Part shown: one piece after another, positions 8,421 through 20,215 of the stretch
Layout of the letters: each line of letters starts with the position of its first letter
Position numbering within the stretch: the first letter of the stretch is position 1
Made by a program: the position numbers and the translations under genes
Notes under the pieces: model-generated
What the model saw: the letters and a program-made list of their open reading frames with translations, nothing else
The model's database searches: none
Told to the model about the DNA's origin: nothing
Origin: Corbicula japonica
Lineage: Eukaryota; Mollusca; Bivalvia; Venerida; Cyrenidae
Length of the DNA: 64,000 nucleotides
Assembly (NCBI GenBank): GCA_038501625.1
Contig: JAZAYU010000001.1
Location: 372,001 to 436,000, forward strand
Direction of reading: 5' to 3'

Positions 8421-8650
8421 TAAGGCGTTCCTCAATTACACATGTGCGACCAGTGTAGATTCAGATCAGCCGGCACATCCATGCCGTCAAATCAGGATCT
8501 GCACTGGTCGCATTTTGGTCAGAAATAACCTAACAAATCAAAAGTGAACCATGCAGATCCTGATCATATGGCATGGATTTGCTGGCTGATCTGGATCTAC
8601 ACTGTTCACCCAAGCAATAAAGGTTTATCGTTGGAGGAAAGGACTTAAAA
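8421..8650. mobile_element. M2 double-hairpin MITE
   Basis: Both internal hairpins are clear. The left end is eroded (GGCGTTCCTCAATTACA) and the right end reads GGAGGAAAGGACTTA. Confidence 0.8.
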
Positions 8651-9229
8651 AATAGAGTGACTATTTGCTCTAATTACTGTTCAAAGTATCATCCACATTT
8701 TTAGTGGTCTTGGCAGTGTAAAAGTTGATACCAGACTGCCTGTCAGGTACAACATTTTCTCGGCCACATGTTTGAATCCCATTTGTAATTCAGCTTTATT
8801 TATGGCTTGTTGCATACATTAGCAGATCAAATTTAAACAGACACAACAATAAATACTATTGTATTTTCCTTTAAAACAGATAGAAAAGCCTCATAATTAA
8901 GTAATTTGAAATAAACATCTACCTCCATTTTTTAGACAGTAGTAAAGAAAGCTCTCAAGTTGAAATAATTGGCTAAGGCTTTTGGTGCCAATAAGAAATC
9001 AAACTTAGATTACTTAGGTAACAAAAACATCATCATTGATTTGGCACTAAAAAGATTTTGTACTACAGCTTTCAGATCAATATTGATGATAATAAAAAGA
9101 CAAACTATTGCTTAAATCAATCTTGCACACCACTAAATTCATCAATTATGCATATATAAGGCTGGAAAAAGTTAAGTTTTTTATAATGTTCTTCAGGGAA
9201 TAAAGAAGAAAAAGAAGCTGGTCAGTACT
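8651..9229. other. Intron sequence without features
   Basis: AT-rich, with no recognised repeat or exon. Confidence 0.4.
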
Positions 9230-9468
9230 TAACCCTTTCCTCCATAAATAGGCATTTTAACGCATGTGGGACCAGTGTAGATCCAGATCAGCCGGCACAT
9301 TTGGCACGGATCTGGGTCTGCACTGGTCGCATTTTGGTCAGAAATAACAAAATGAGTCAAAAAAGCGAACAGTTTAGATCCTGATCAGACGGCATGGATA
9401 TGCTGGCTGATCTAGATCTAAACTGTTTGCCATGGCAATGAAGGAGAATCTATGGAGGAAAGGGTTAA
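9230..9468. mobile_element. M2 double-hairpin MITE
   Basis: Full copy with exact TTAACCCTTTCCTCCATA and TATGGAGGAAAGGGTTAA ends. It is a good example of the TTAA|CCC terminus. Confidence 0.9.
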
Positions 9469-10003
9469 TATACTACTCAAAGTCTGCTAAGCACCAAGTT
9501 AAGCACACATCAATGTTAAGTCTACATTTTATGTTAATACATTAGAAATCATTTAGTGATACATCTAGAACATCATCAATGTACACATAATCATCAACAA
9601 CAATCAAACAATGTGACCCTGAATTTTCACAGTATTTAATATACACTGCCTACATGTACCTGACATTTGTAGATACTCAATCTGCAATTTCATTTTAAAG
9701 AATTACTATTTATGACTGAATTATTGGCAGTTGTGAATGCCATAAGACATTCATTAGTTTCAGATTTCAATGTTTGTTTTTGTTTTGGCAAACATATTGG
9801 TTTTTTTAAATCCCCAATATCCCATTCAAATACAAAATTAAAGTAAACACTTTTGCTTTACAATTGTTAAAAGAATTGTCTAAATTGTTTAATAAGTTAT
9901 TAATGGTGAAATTTTAAACAAGGAATAAAATAAAATAATTTATAACTGGCATGCACCAGAAGATATGTACAAAAATATTCTTGGGGCATAGCAAACTGAG
10001 TAG
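9469..10003. other. Intron sequence without features
   Basis: AT-rich, no recognised element. Confidence 0.4.
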
Positions 10004-11438
10004 TAGAGCGGGGGCGGGTATTACCGAACACTTAAGCCACAAATTTTACTGTTTGGTAATAGACGCTAAAACTGTATATTTTCCGTTTTTTATGGATAAT
10101 TTAAGTCTTAAAGCAAATTTTAAAGAAAAGCCCGTATCTGTAACTATATTATAACGTGAGATACCTTACTTTTACATATCCCACTGTTCTTCGGGTATTA
10201 CCGACCATTGCGTCTAAATCCGAATACATGTGCGTGTATTTCCGAACATAAAATAACTTTTTAAAATACGCAACTTTAAACAAAAGAACCCGCCTAAATT
10301 GTGTATTTAATTGTATTTTACACATAAAGCAATAAATCTGTGCAACAAATTCATTAGAAAAGAAACAGAACAATAAGAAATTTAATTGATTAAACTGACT
10401 ATTTAAATAACTTTTAAATTTTTTCTTAATTTAATAAACAATACTCACATTCCAAGTAAAGTCCTTCAAATTTTCAAATACAATGTAGTCATCAGATATA
10501 TCATCAATATGAATTATACGAAAACATGAAAATTGAACTTCAAAGAAATTGTCGGCTCATAACCAGACTGTGTTGTTTTGTCGGCTATGCTATGAAATCG
10601 TTTGATCTACAAGAAGTGTGTACGTGACATTTTACATTTTTAGCTGGATTAAATAAGTTTATGATGCAATAATTCTGAACTATGGTACTGGAGAAAAAAA
10701 TGGAATGTAATTATAAAGTATGGAATATGTTCGCAATGGTAAGTGTTTAGTAAAATGCTTATCTTATTTTTTAATGGAAAGAAAAATATAGAACAAAAAA
10801 TTCTCAGGATGGTCAAAGTTGTTTTGGGGTCAGGGGTTATTTCACTGGGTTGGTCGTGCAAATACAATCTTTTTAAGGATGGCCTAATCACGTTAATCTT
10901 GTACTTTATATTGAATAAATCTTATTCAAAAGAGTATTTGTTTAACATACTATCATAATTTGCTTTATAACTTTATTAAAAGAGGACTTGTATATTATGA
11001 AAATAATAATGGTCAGAATTTGACGCATATCAAAGATAAAGTGCGGCTCTTTCCGAACACCCTGTTAACTTTTTACCACGTGTTATTGTGTCGATAAAAT
11101 TTGTAACCCCGAAAAATACATGTTAACATCTTTAAAAAATCATAATCTTTTATAGAGACATAGATAATTTAACTTTCTGTAAACTTAAGATTTTGGAGTG
11201 TCGGGATTTACTAATTGATAAACTTAACTTACCTCAAACAGCGATTTTCTCTGAAACTCAATAAATTTGAAATTAGCGTGCAATCCAACTTGTAAACAAG
11301 TTAAATATTCTATGAAAGTATATTGGCATCATATTTCACCTCACATACAAGTTTATCTTATGAAAAACAAATGTAAATTTAATTTGAAAATTATGTTCGG
11401 AATAAGACACCTGTTCGGTAATACCCGCCCCCGCTCTA
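10004..11438. mobile_element. TA-flanked TIR DNA transposon, non-autonomous
   Basis: Terminal inverted repeats GAGCGGGGGCGGGTATTACC (from 10006) and the complement ending at 11436 bound 1431 bp, with TA at both outer edges. The motif TTACCGAAC or TTTCCGAAC, part of the terminal repeat, recurs inside (about 10196-10250 and 11048-11060). Those internal copies could be transposase-binding repeats. No transposase frame is recognisable. TA duplications fit Tc1/mariner/pogo-type elements, but the TIR is unfamiliar to me. Confidence 0.7.
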
Positions 11439-11980
11439 TATATGAAAATCAGAAGAAAGAACTGTACTGCTTTAAAATTTAATTTAATTAATGTAATAAG
11501 CAATGTTATCAATCTAGAAAATAATATGATTTGAATTTTTTCTTAAAATGATAAAATATCCAAAAATGAGGAATTTCTTTAGCATTTACGAATAACATCA
11601 TGATGTTTTTATAACAAATTTAAATTTGTGCCAGTTAAAATAATATTAACTGCATTCATGCGGTCTTCAGTTGTCAAACGTTCCATAGTTATAAAGTGCT
11701 TGTTTGAGTTTTTAGATTGTCCGGTGTCGGTAATGTTAACAATAGAAACGATTGTAAAAAAATCAAAATTGATTGCCGCACAGGAATAACACATAAATAG
11801 CGTATGCTGACATAATACATAAAACGTATGCATGGTTTTCAAATAATTATTATTGTTTGATCATATTTAACATAATATTAAAATTTCCTTTAATTAGGAT
11901 AATTTTATTTTGAGATTTTAAATTTATAGATGTACACTTTAAACTTTTGACAAGTGTAGTCGTATTTGAGAAACCATTTA
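11439..11980. other. Intron sequence without features
   Basis: AT-rich. A 77-codon minus frame at 11609-11842 is not supported by any motif. Confidence 0.4.
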
Positions 11981-12065
11981 TGACCAAGATTATAAAACAG
12001 AGATCGGAGAGATCGGAGACAAGCCTAAAATTTCAAGCATCTGATAGGCTGAAATGAAGACCTGT
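11981..12065. mobile_element. Half M1 copy
   Basis: One arm only (AAGATTATAAAACAGAG...TTTCAAGCATCTGATAGGCTG), with a small GATCGGAGA duplication. Confidence 0.7.
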
Positions 12066-12247
12066 AAGAGATAAAATCTGAAATATCTCACTAAATATAT
12101 ATTGGACTAACTTTTATTCAATATCTTCATTTTTTTTCAAACAATCCCCCCAAAAATCAATTGGCAAATCTTTTTTTTTATAGTTTGCTCGCAAAAGCAA
12201 TTTGTGTTTATTAGAAGTGGCTTTAATACTCACATTGCCAACATATG

Positions 12248-12358
12248 TGCCCAAGGTTATAAAACTGAGCATGGAAACCAGTCTCTGGTTGCCATTTCAG
12301 CCAATCAGATGCTTGAGATTTGAGACTGGTTACCAATCTCAGCTTTATAACCTCAGCT
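12248..12358. mobile_element. M1 MITE copy with internal deletion
   Basis: GTGCCCAAGGTTATAAAAC on the left; a deletion removes most of the left inner arm; the right arm is complete to TTTATAACCTCAGC. Confidence 0.8.
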
Positions 12359-12604
12359 ATGATCAATAATGCTGAATAAATGTCAGATATTTTCTCTGCT
12401 TCATGAAAATAATGCATTTTAAATACTATTTTGTTATTAAGCTCTATGGAATAAAATATGTATTCTGTGATAAAAGGTTGATAGTGAAGAAAATAAAGCA
12501 TTTCTTTCTGAATAATTTAAAGTGGAAGAAAAGCTTAAATTGTGGCTTTGGTGTCCATGATTTTAAGCTAGTATAAGGTTAACCTAAGACTAATTACAAT
12601 CATT

Positions 12605-14047
12605 ATGTCTCCCACCATGTAGTGGTGTGGGAGACATTTTGATTTGCTCCTGTCTGTCCGTCTGTCTGTCCGTCTGTCTGTCACACTTGTCTGCTCTCTA
12701 AGTCAAACAGTTTTCATCGGATCATCACCAAACTTCATCAAAATGTTAGTGGCCATAATATCTCAATCAAGTTCGATAACCAGCCATATTGCCCAAGGAA
12801 TCTCAGAATTATGGCCCTTGAATTATCAAAAATAAGTTGTTTGAGGCTTGTCCACTCTGTAACTTGAACAGTTATCATCTGATCTTCACCATACTTTATG
12901 AAAATGTTTGTGGCCATAATATCTCGGCCAAGTTCGATAACCAGCCGTATTGCCCCAGTCATGTCGGATTTATGGCCCTTGAATTATCCAAATTGGCTGT
13001 TTAAGCCTTGTCTGCTATGTAACTGAAATATTCATCAACTGATTTTCAATAAACATTATGATAATGTGTGTGGCCTTAATATCTTGGCCAAGTTCGAAAA
13101 CCAGCCACTTTGCACCAGGCATATCAGATTTATGGCCCTTTGATTTATCCGAAATTAGCCTTTTAAACATGTCACTAACCTGGTTCATCTCTCAAAGTCA
13201 GATAGTTTTCATTGTATCTTCACCAAAGTTTATCAAAATGTTGATGGCTATAATATCTTAACCAGGCTATAAAGAGTTGCTTCAAAATTCAGAAACAGCA
13301 GCAAACATTGTTGTTGGTGATTTCAATGTAAACATTGTTTGTGACAAAAATAATCTCCTCCATAAAGAAATGGCTGCTTTGAATTATAAACAACTTATAA
13401 CACAGCCTACTACAGCTGGCAGGACCATTATTGACCATATCTATGTGAACAATGTAGAATGTGTATCCAGTGGAGTAATACCAACATACTATAGCTATCA
13501 TGACATTACATACATTGCATTATGAGAAAGTACTGTGCTAAGCAGCTATAAAGGTATTTCTTACACTGTTTAAGTTTTCATTTTACAATATCTGTTCCAT
13601 ACTCATGATTTGGTTCTTCTCTCATTTTCTGCTATTTTTATTATATGATGTTCACCAAATGCTATAATTATAATAAAAAAACAGCCGCTTTGACCCTGGC
13701 ACATAAGACTTATGGCCCATTTATTTATTTACAATTGGCCTTGATAGCCTTGTACACTCACTCTCATGGTCTTTTTTCAGTGCATCTTCACTGATATATC
13801 AAAATGTTAATGACAACAAGTTTGACAACCAGCCGCATTGACCCTGGCACTTCAGGATTATGGCCCATCAGAAATTGAAACTTATTTTTTTCCTGATCCT
13901 CCAAAAATTTGTGACATTGTTTATGACTAATATTGCACAGAACTTCCGTATGCCCTTTTAATAAATTGCCATCTTTATATTCACTTCACCAGTTTTATCC
14001 TGTGCATCATCAAAGATGATGCCTTTGTGGGAGACATGTGCTTTTCC
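12605..14047 (+). repeat. Hairpin-ended element with tandem ~160-bp modules
   Basis: Begins with the self-complementary ATGTCTCCCACC...GTGTGGGAGACAT and ends with GTGGGAGACATG, so the outer ends are inverted. Between are diverged tandem units (ATGGCCCTT landmarks at 12811, 12972 and 13131) resembling the 151-bp units at 24.4-25.4 kb. A LINE-type endonuclease fragment interrupts it at 13266-13530. I associate this end motif with bivalve repeats, but the transposition mechanism is unknown to me. Confidence 0.65.
13266..13530 (+). pseudogene. Endonuclease/exonuclease/phosphatase fragment
   Basis: The frame reads NIVVGDFNVNI, then a TIIDHIYVNN-type segment, and ends YYSYHDITYIAL. These are the last conserved blocks of the AP-endonuclease-like domain carried by non-LTR retrotransposons (GDFN; LDxI; SDHD). 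The usual SDH is SYH here, so the catalytic aspartate is replaced. It is only ~85 residues, lacks the N-terminal half of the domain and lies inside a tandem-repeat element. It is probably a captured or inserted LINE fragment rather than a host exon. Confidence 0.6.
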
Positions 14048-14110
14048 CAAAAGCAGTTCTAGTTTTCAACTTTATTTCTAATAAGTTATCTCACATTTTA
14101 ATTAAACTGG

Positions 14111-14258
14111 CTCTAAGGTTATAAAACTGAGATTGGAAACCAGTCTCAAATCTCAAGCATCTGATTGGCTGAAATGGCGACCAGTCGCCATTTCAGCCAA
14201 TCAGATGCTTGAGATTTGAGACTGGTTTCCATGCTCAGTTTTATAACCTTGGGCACTG
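14111..14258. mobile_element. M1 MITE copy, near-perfect palindrome
   Basis: The most symmetrical M1 copy: arms pair from AAGGTTATAAAACTGAG to CTCAGTTTTATAACCTT around a short GGCGACCAGTCGCC centre. It can form a stem of about 70 bp. Confidence 0.9.
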
Positions 14259-15036
14259 GTAAAGTTTTTGCGTTACCTATTCAGAGTTATGTACCTTATA
14301 ACTTTCTTATATGACAACAAGAATGATAACTCCATGTCTTGCAAGTTTACTTTGTCTGAGTACGAGAGGGTGAAACAAGTCCCATCTATTTTCTAAAGGA
14401 ACCAAGTTTTTAAAAGAAGTTACTTTAGATCCAATGATTCAACACTTTGAACAACTACCTTACTCATTTTTCAAGTGATAATTTTATTATGCCTTTATTG
14501 CTGCATAAAAACAGATGTGTGTGTGTGATGAGCACCAGCATTTCTTTGATTTACATATCAAACAATCGTGTATCATTAAAACTTCGGTCACAGTAATCAT
14601 TACAAGCATGTGGTGTCAAATATTATTTTGTTCAAACAAGTTAGGCTAGAGAAAAAAAAAATTAGATTCTCATCCGGATTTTGAGAAAAAAAGGGGCGAG
14701 TGGGCACTTTTTAATTTTCATTTTTTATAAACGAAATACCTTAAGAAGGTATTTCGAGATGGTCTAAAACCCGTTCTGTCCGGAACAGAATATGTTTCGA
14801 TTTTTTTAACAATCAATTTTTTAGGGGCGGGTGGTTTTGGACAGGGGCAGGCGGGGATAAATATCTCAAATATTTTTTTCTATTGCTTTATGGAAGAAAT
14901 CAAAGGTATTGAATTAGTAATTTTTAAATGCACTTATTGAATATTGCTATATTGGTATATTGCTGGTCATTTTTGTTACTTAAAATAGAAATGTTCAGAA
15001 AGAGAGCACATTTATAATCATATGTCAAAACATTAA
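14259..15036. other. Intron sequence, one short palindrome
   Basis: No gene seen. GAAATACCTT-AAG-AAGGTATTTC at about 14732-14754 is a short hairpin between G-rich runs. Confidence 0.4.
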
Positions 15037-15260
15037 CCGTTTCTTCCATATTATATGCCTATATGGCATGACAAACAATGTAGATCCAGATCAGATGGCT
15101 CATCTGTGCTGTCTGATCAGGATCTACAATGTTCCCCTCTTGATTTATCAGGTTATTTCTGACCAAAAAGGGAATAGCGCAGATCCTGATTGGGTCACAG
15201 ATGTGCCAGCTGATCTGGATCTTCACTGTTTGCTCATGCAATATAAGGAGGAAAGGGTCA
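15037..15260. mobile_element. M2 MITE
   Basis: Diverged but nearly full: CCGTTTCTTCCATA...AGGAGGAAAGGGTCA, both hairpins recognisable. Confidence 0.8.
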
Positions 15261-15347
15261 AGATAACAAAAGCTGTATAAAGTATTGCCATGTTATCATC
15301 AATGTTTGTCAGAGTTTAATTAAAAGTGCCAAGTGTTTTCAATCCTG

Positions 15348-15475
15348 TTAAAACTATCCCTATCTGGCATATGGCATTCACAGTTCTGATCCAGATCAGC
15401 CTGTATGTTGGTGCATTCTGATCAGGATCTACTAATTGCTTTGAGATCAATTTTATTATTTCTGTCCAAGAAGCT
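15348..15475. mobile_element. M2 MITE fragment
   Basis: Only the first hairpin (GATCCAGATCAGCC...GATCAGGATCTAC) and part of the linker remain. Confidence 0.6.
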
Positions 15476-16363
15476 GCCTTTGAAAATTTATTTGAATGAC
15501 ACTGGAGCATTGTAGAAAATCAACCAATTAGAATTGAAATACTATAATTCATAAAAGATGTATAACAACAATGAAAACAGATAAAAAAGAATGCTAGTGA
15601 TGTATCATTAGATCTCTGTATTTATTTCCTCAATTAAAAACTAGACAATAAAAAGTACTATTTGTATAAAACTTCAATGAAATCATTGTCAGACTACCTT
15701 GTCCTGAAAAGCATCACTTATACAGATATATAGAATAATAGCACCACTCTCATAACTCGTCTGACAAATTATAATCATACAAAAATGGATATTTGTTGTT
15801 GTTTTTTTTTAAATTCCTAATATGGTACATTGAAGTAACAATATTACTGTAACAAAAATGAATATTATAAATGATTTATAGCATATTAGGGTGTAATGCT
15901 ACATTATGTAACGGATGTCATTGCCAGTTTAATGCAGTAATTAGATGTTATTTCCTTTTTAATTATGTGCAAATGGCCATTTTATAAAAGACAAATACAC
16001 ACATTTGTTTTTACTACCTTTTTATGAAAAAACGGGGTACATGGTCTTTCCCCGATAAGTTGTATTTTTGCGACAGATTCGAGTAAAACAGACAGAAATT
16101 GCACAGAGATTATAAATAACCACATGGGATTGCATCATATACAATAATTATATCATTTTCTTGCATTTAAGAAGCTCTAAATCATTTTTAGACATTAGTC
16201 ATTAGTGAATCAATTACGTTCTTTCTGTAATTTGCCGCTGCACTTAGAAAATTTGCCAGACTAAATGGTTTGAGGCTTTAGCGGAGTGTTCTTAATATGA
16301 TGACCTTCACATATCATAGCATAGGCGAATTTCGATGAGTACTTCCTTGTTTGGAAGGAACCT
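15476..16363. other. Intron sequence without features
   Basis: AT-rich, no recognised element or exon. Confidence 0.4.
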
Positions 16364-16512
16364 GGGCCCAAGATCATAAAACTAAGATTTGAGATCAGTC
16401 TCAAATCTCAAGGATCTAATTGGCTGAAATGGCGACTGGTCGCCATTTCAGCCAATCAGATGCTTGAGATTTGAGACTGATCTCCAGATTTAGTTTTATG
16501 ATCTTGGGCGCT
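16364..16512. mobile_element. M1 MITE, variant subfamily
   Basis: Palindrome with ends GGGCCCAAGATCATAAAAC and TTTTATGATCTTGGGC. Matching changes in both arms (GATCATAAAAC instead of GTTATAAAAC) define a subfamily also seen at 36.5 and 39.4 kb. Confidence 0.85.
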
Positions 16513-16547
16513 GTTTCCATTCCCCATGATCTCTAAATCCTCTACTT

Positions 16548-16645
16548 TATGTAGACAGTGTAGATCCAGATCAGCTGGTACATTCCTGACATTCAATCAG
16601 GATCTTCACTGCTGGCCTTTTGATTCATTAGGTTATTTGTTATCT
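16548..16645. mobile_element. M2 MITE fragment
   Basis: First hairpin and linker only (GACAGTGTAGATCCAGATC...TTCATTAGGTTATTT). Confidence 0.65.
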
Positions 16646-16755
16646 AATGAACAGAATAGATCCTAAGTCATCTCCTGAAAGACATATTTACTGAAGACAG
16701 GTGTTCTGTATGTGATATCAAGTTCATATCCACTCTAATGACACTGTACATGTTT

Positions 16756-17283
16756 TAACCAGGTTTTTAACAAAAACTGGTTATTGTAATGCTGAAGTCA
16801 GCGAACGGGTGGACAAGCGAGCATCAACTTTTGGTTTCCGTTCAATAACTTAAGTTTGCAAAAAATTGGTCTATTGAGACCAAACTTGGTGGGTGGGTAG
16901 CTTGTATCCAGATGCAGCTTGGGATTGCTACTCAGATGTGTGTGATCAAGGTTATGGACACTGTTGCTAAAAATAAAAATTCAGTTTCTGCAGAATAACT
17001 TGTGTTTGCTTTGACCTTTTGACACTAAATTTAGTGTGTGGGTAGCTTATATTAAGACGCAACCTTGGATTTCTACCTAGATTTCAGTGATCAAGGTCAA
17101 GGTCACTGTTGCTAAAAATATTAATTCAGTTTCTGCTCAATAACTTGATTTTGATTTTGCCTATTAACACCAAACTTGGTTTGTGGGTAGCATATGTCAT
17201 GATGCAACCCTGGATTCTACTCGGATGTCTATACTTGTTTGTTGAAAACCTGGTTTCCTTACATTGCGGTGCTTCTTGTTTAA
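16756..17283 (+). repeat. Hairpin-ended element with ~145-bp tandem units
   Basis: Begins with the hairpin AACCAGGTTTTTAACAAAAACTGGTT and closes with GAAAACCTGGTTT, then CGGTGCTTCTTGTTT. Three units are marked by AATAACTT at about 16845, 16994 and 17138. The architecture is the same as at 12605, 20938 and 24360, but the sequence is different. No coding capacity. Confidence 0.6.
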
Positions 17284-18818
17284 ACTAGGATGACTTTATA
17301 CTAGCTGCCAGGGGTGTCTTTGTAAACTTGCATTGTAAATACATCATACTTAGCTAGTGGGATGTGATAAAAAAAAAACTTAAAATTTTAAGGATTCCAG
17401 TTTTTTATTATTTTCACTAAACTTGATAGGAATGTTTGTTGATTGTTTTTATTCTATCCACTAGAGCTAAATATTGAAATGGGATTACACAATAACTGAA
17501 TTGCTGTTTTTTTCTATAATCATATTTGTATTTATATGTGGATTACATGTATCACCCTTGTTTATCTTTATTTCAGCCTACATAACAACCTTTAGTTACA
17601 TTTCTGGAGCTGTTGCAGACAATTCCTAAAATACTGATAAAATTTACACAGTTTGAATACATCTAAGTAGTCTTTAAAAGTATTTTTCTCAAATATTTCA
17701 CACAAAATTGTGGTAATTTGTCTAAATATTATCTTTTACAAATCAGTGGTTATTGCAGAAATTTTCTTAAAATACAGAAATCTGCCTGGACCAGACACAC
17801 AAATCACATGAAGTATAATTGAATATTTCTAAGTAGACAGTTATTAATTTTGATATATTGTTTATATCAACAATTATGGCAGTTTTTATTTCGTATAATT
17901 AAATATACTTCCCGTCATAAGAAATTTACAACTTTAGTAATTACCACCAGCAGTAAGTAGTTGATAAATGTATGAAAGACTTAAGGTATCGCAAACATTA
18001 TTTTGAAGGATTGGCACTAAACATTGTAGACCAGCATATACTTATTTCAGGTATGAGTTGCTTTGGTATATTGTTCATGAATTTCAGAGTTCTCATGCAA
18101 ATGGTTTTTCTTTTGTTTTAGTATGTGCTTGGTAATTAGAACATGAATTAGACTAAATTGAGCTTGCAAACATTTACTACATCCATAGCTAAATACATTT
18201 ATTTACTAAAATCTAGGTGGCTATAAGTATTTCCCCCAAATTTCATTTTTTGAAATTTTAGCCTGTTTTCGCCATTTACAATGTTTGCGACCTCTTAATA
18301 AGAATTAAAAGGTTTGCTTATGATGGTGTTAGACCAACCAATATGATCAAGATCAGGAACACATTTACAGTATTTATTTCAGGTTTTCTGCAGATTTCTT
18401 GGCAGCCTTATACTGTACAATTTTCAAATGAAGAACAACTAAACAGTAGAGTTAGTCTTCAAATAAAACATTAGAAACTTTTAATTTCTTAGTTAATTAA
18501 TTTTTCCTGTCTACGAAAAAGTAAGTCATCCTTCTACATGTGTTCCCATTGGCTGCAATGCATTTTTTCCCATTGGCTGTAATGCAATTTGGACATGTTG
18601 TTTTTATTGATTCTACCAAATATTAAGCTTTTTAACTTTTGGCAGCTGAAAAACCCCGACAGTAAGTTAGCGTAAATGGCAGGAATTGACTTAAGTACTT
18701 TTTTGCAATACCAAATGGTTTCATTTATGTCAATGTAAAAACGATGGTAAAAGTGGTAACATTCTATTGAACGCAAGTATCATCTAGGCCTCAAAAATTT
18801 CCTTCACAGGTCTACACT
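17284..18818. other. Intron sequence without features
   Basis: 1.5 kb of AT-rich sequence. I see no exon, transposase or inverted repeat. Confidence 0.4.
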
Positions 18819-20215
18819 TACGAGGGTTGATAAAAAATAAACCGGATTTTTGCTCTCAAATAAAAAGTTTCCTTTCAAACAATCAAATCTTTACACCGAT
18901 AGAAATCCCAATTTAAATGCAAACAGTTGATCCAACTTTTTATTTGAAAAACACATACTTCTATTCATAATCACGAATTAAGAAACCATGGTAACGCCAT
19001 CACGGCGCAGCGCATCATTTTTGTGTTACGTCCGATGTTTAAAATTGTTTATTTTTGTTTCCAATCATGTTTTATACGTAAAAATCCACGAAAACGTCGT
19101 GCCGTTATTTTTTGACGTTATCGCAAAATATGACGTAATTGCATAAACGCATATGGTAGCAATCGGATTTTTAATATCGTACGCTGAATGCAAATTGCGT
19201 TACAAATGGCGTCAACAGAAAAACTTGAAATACGGTCAATAATTAATTTTTGCCAGCAGCAAGGCGACACTCCGTCTAAAACTTTTGAAAAACGTGCAGC
19301 TATGCACGGGAAGCATGCAGTAAGCCGAACAGTGGTTTTTTGATTGGCACAAATATTTTAGAGAAGGCATCACCGACAAAGAAGGAAGAGGAAGAAAGAA
19401 GAAAGAAACAACGACGTAAGTGACGTTAATGGCGAATGCGTTTGAAAACGACAGGCGTTTAACGGTTAGGTCGTTGATGGCAAAATTCGATGTAAGCTAC
19501 GGGACCGTGCAGACTATTCTTACATGGGATTTGAACATGTGAACGATAAGAAATTTTTTTTATCATAACACTTTAATTGTTTTTCAATTACACGATGTCT
19601 TGAATAATTGAAACTTAGGATATCGAATATCTACGTTCCAAACCTTGCAAAATGAGCATTTTCATAATGAAAAATACATGTTTTAACAATTTAGTTAATG
19701 GTGAATTCTTATTTTTTATCTGAATATTTTTTTTATATGTTTCTAAAACGGAAATGCATTTTTTTAAGTTTAACCATACCTGATAACTAACACTAGGTGC
19801 ACGCGCGCTGGGTCCCGCGTCTCTTGAAAGACACGGAGATGATCCGTCGCGTGCAGGATTCACCAGCCTTCTTCGTAGAGTGAAACGAGAAGGGGACTAC
19901 TTCCTCAGTCACAACATAACGACGGACAAAACCTGGTTATGGTTCTATGACCCAGAAACCCGGTCACAGTCGAGACGCTGTAATAACGTGCAACGTCAAC
20001 GACGTCATCAGTGTCATCTTACCGTGCGCCGTGAAACTAGACATATGCTCGCGTAAAGCTCTCTATTTCCATTGTTTGTAAATGTTTTTGAGAACTGTTT
20101 TCTGTATTCTGTAGCGGATTGATTTCGCAAACTGTTATATGTATTTTTATTTATCCTGATGAAATATTCTACTTGCTATTTATATAATCCGGTTTATTTT
20201 TGATCAACCCTCGTA
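18819..20215 (+). mobile_element. Mariner-family transposon, intact ends
   Basis: Terminal repeats CGAGGGTTGAT, then AAAAAATAAACCGGAT, at 18821 onward, and the complement ending at 20213, with TA duplications at 18819-18820 and 20214-20215. The 1393-bp length is usual for mariner elements. It contains a broken transposase gene. The ends differ by only one or two bases over ~28 bp, so the element is either young or end-conserved. Confidence 0.85.
19206..20025 (+). pseudogene. Mariner transposase, broken
   Basis: ATG at 19206 opens MASTEKLEIRSIINFCQQQG, the N-terminal helix-turn-helix of mariner transposases. A frame change occurs in the T-run near 19333 before DWHKYFREGITDKEGRG. The second helix-turn-helix follows (ENDRRLTVRSLMAKFDVSYG, TVQTIL). 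A diverged AT-rich stretch from about 19545 to 19790 has no open frame. Then come WVPRLLKDTEMIRRVQDS and TTDKTWLWFYDPETRSQS, the block around the first catalytic aspartate (usually TGDETW). The rest of the DDD catalytic domain is missing. It is non-functional. Confidence 0.8.

Noticed and set aside
14657..14870. G-rich runs (GGGGCGGGTGG, GGGGCAGGCGGGG) as a regulatory island
   Set aside because: Isolated in AT-rich intron with no gene start nearby; could be a remnant of a GC-ended transposon but no partner end was found.
15059..15280. Short frames reading NVDPDQMAHLC-like peptides at many sites
   Set aside because: These are all M2 hairpins translated; the DPDQ..HPC word recurs wherever M2 occurs.
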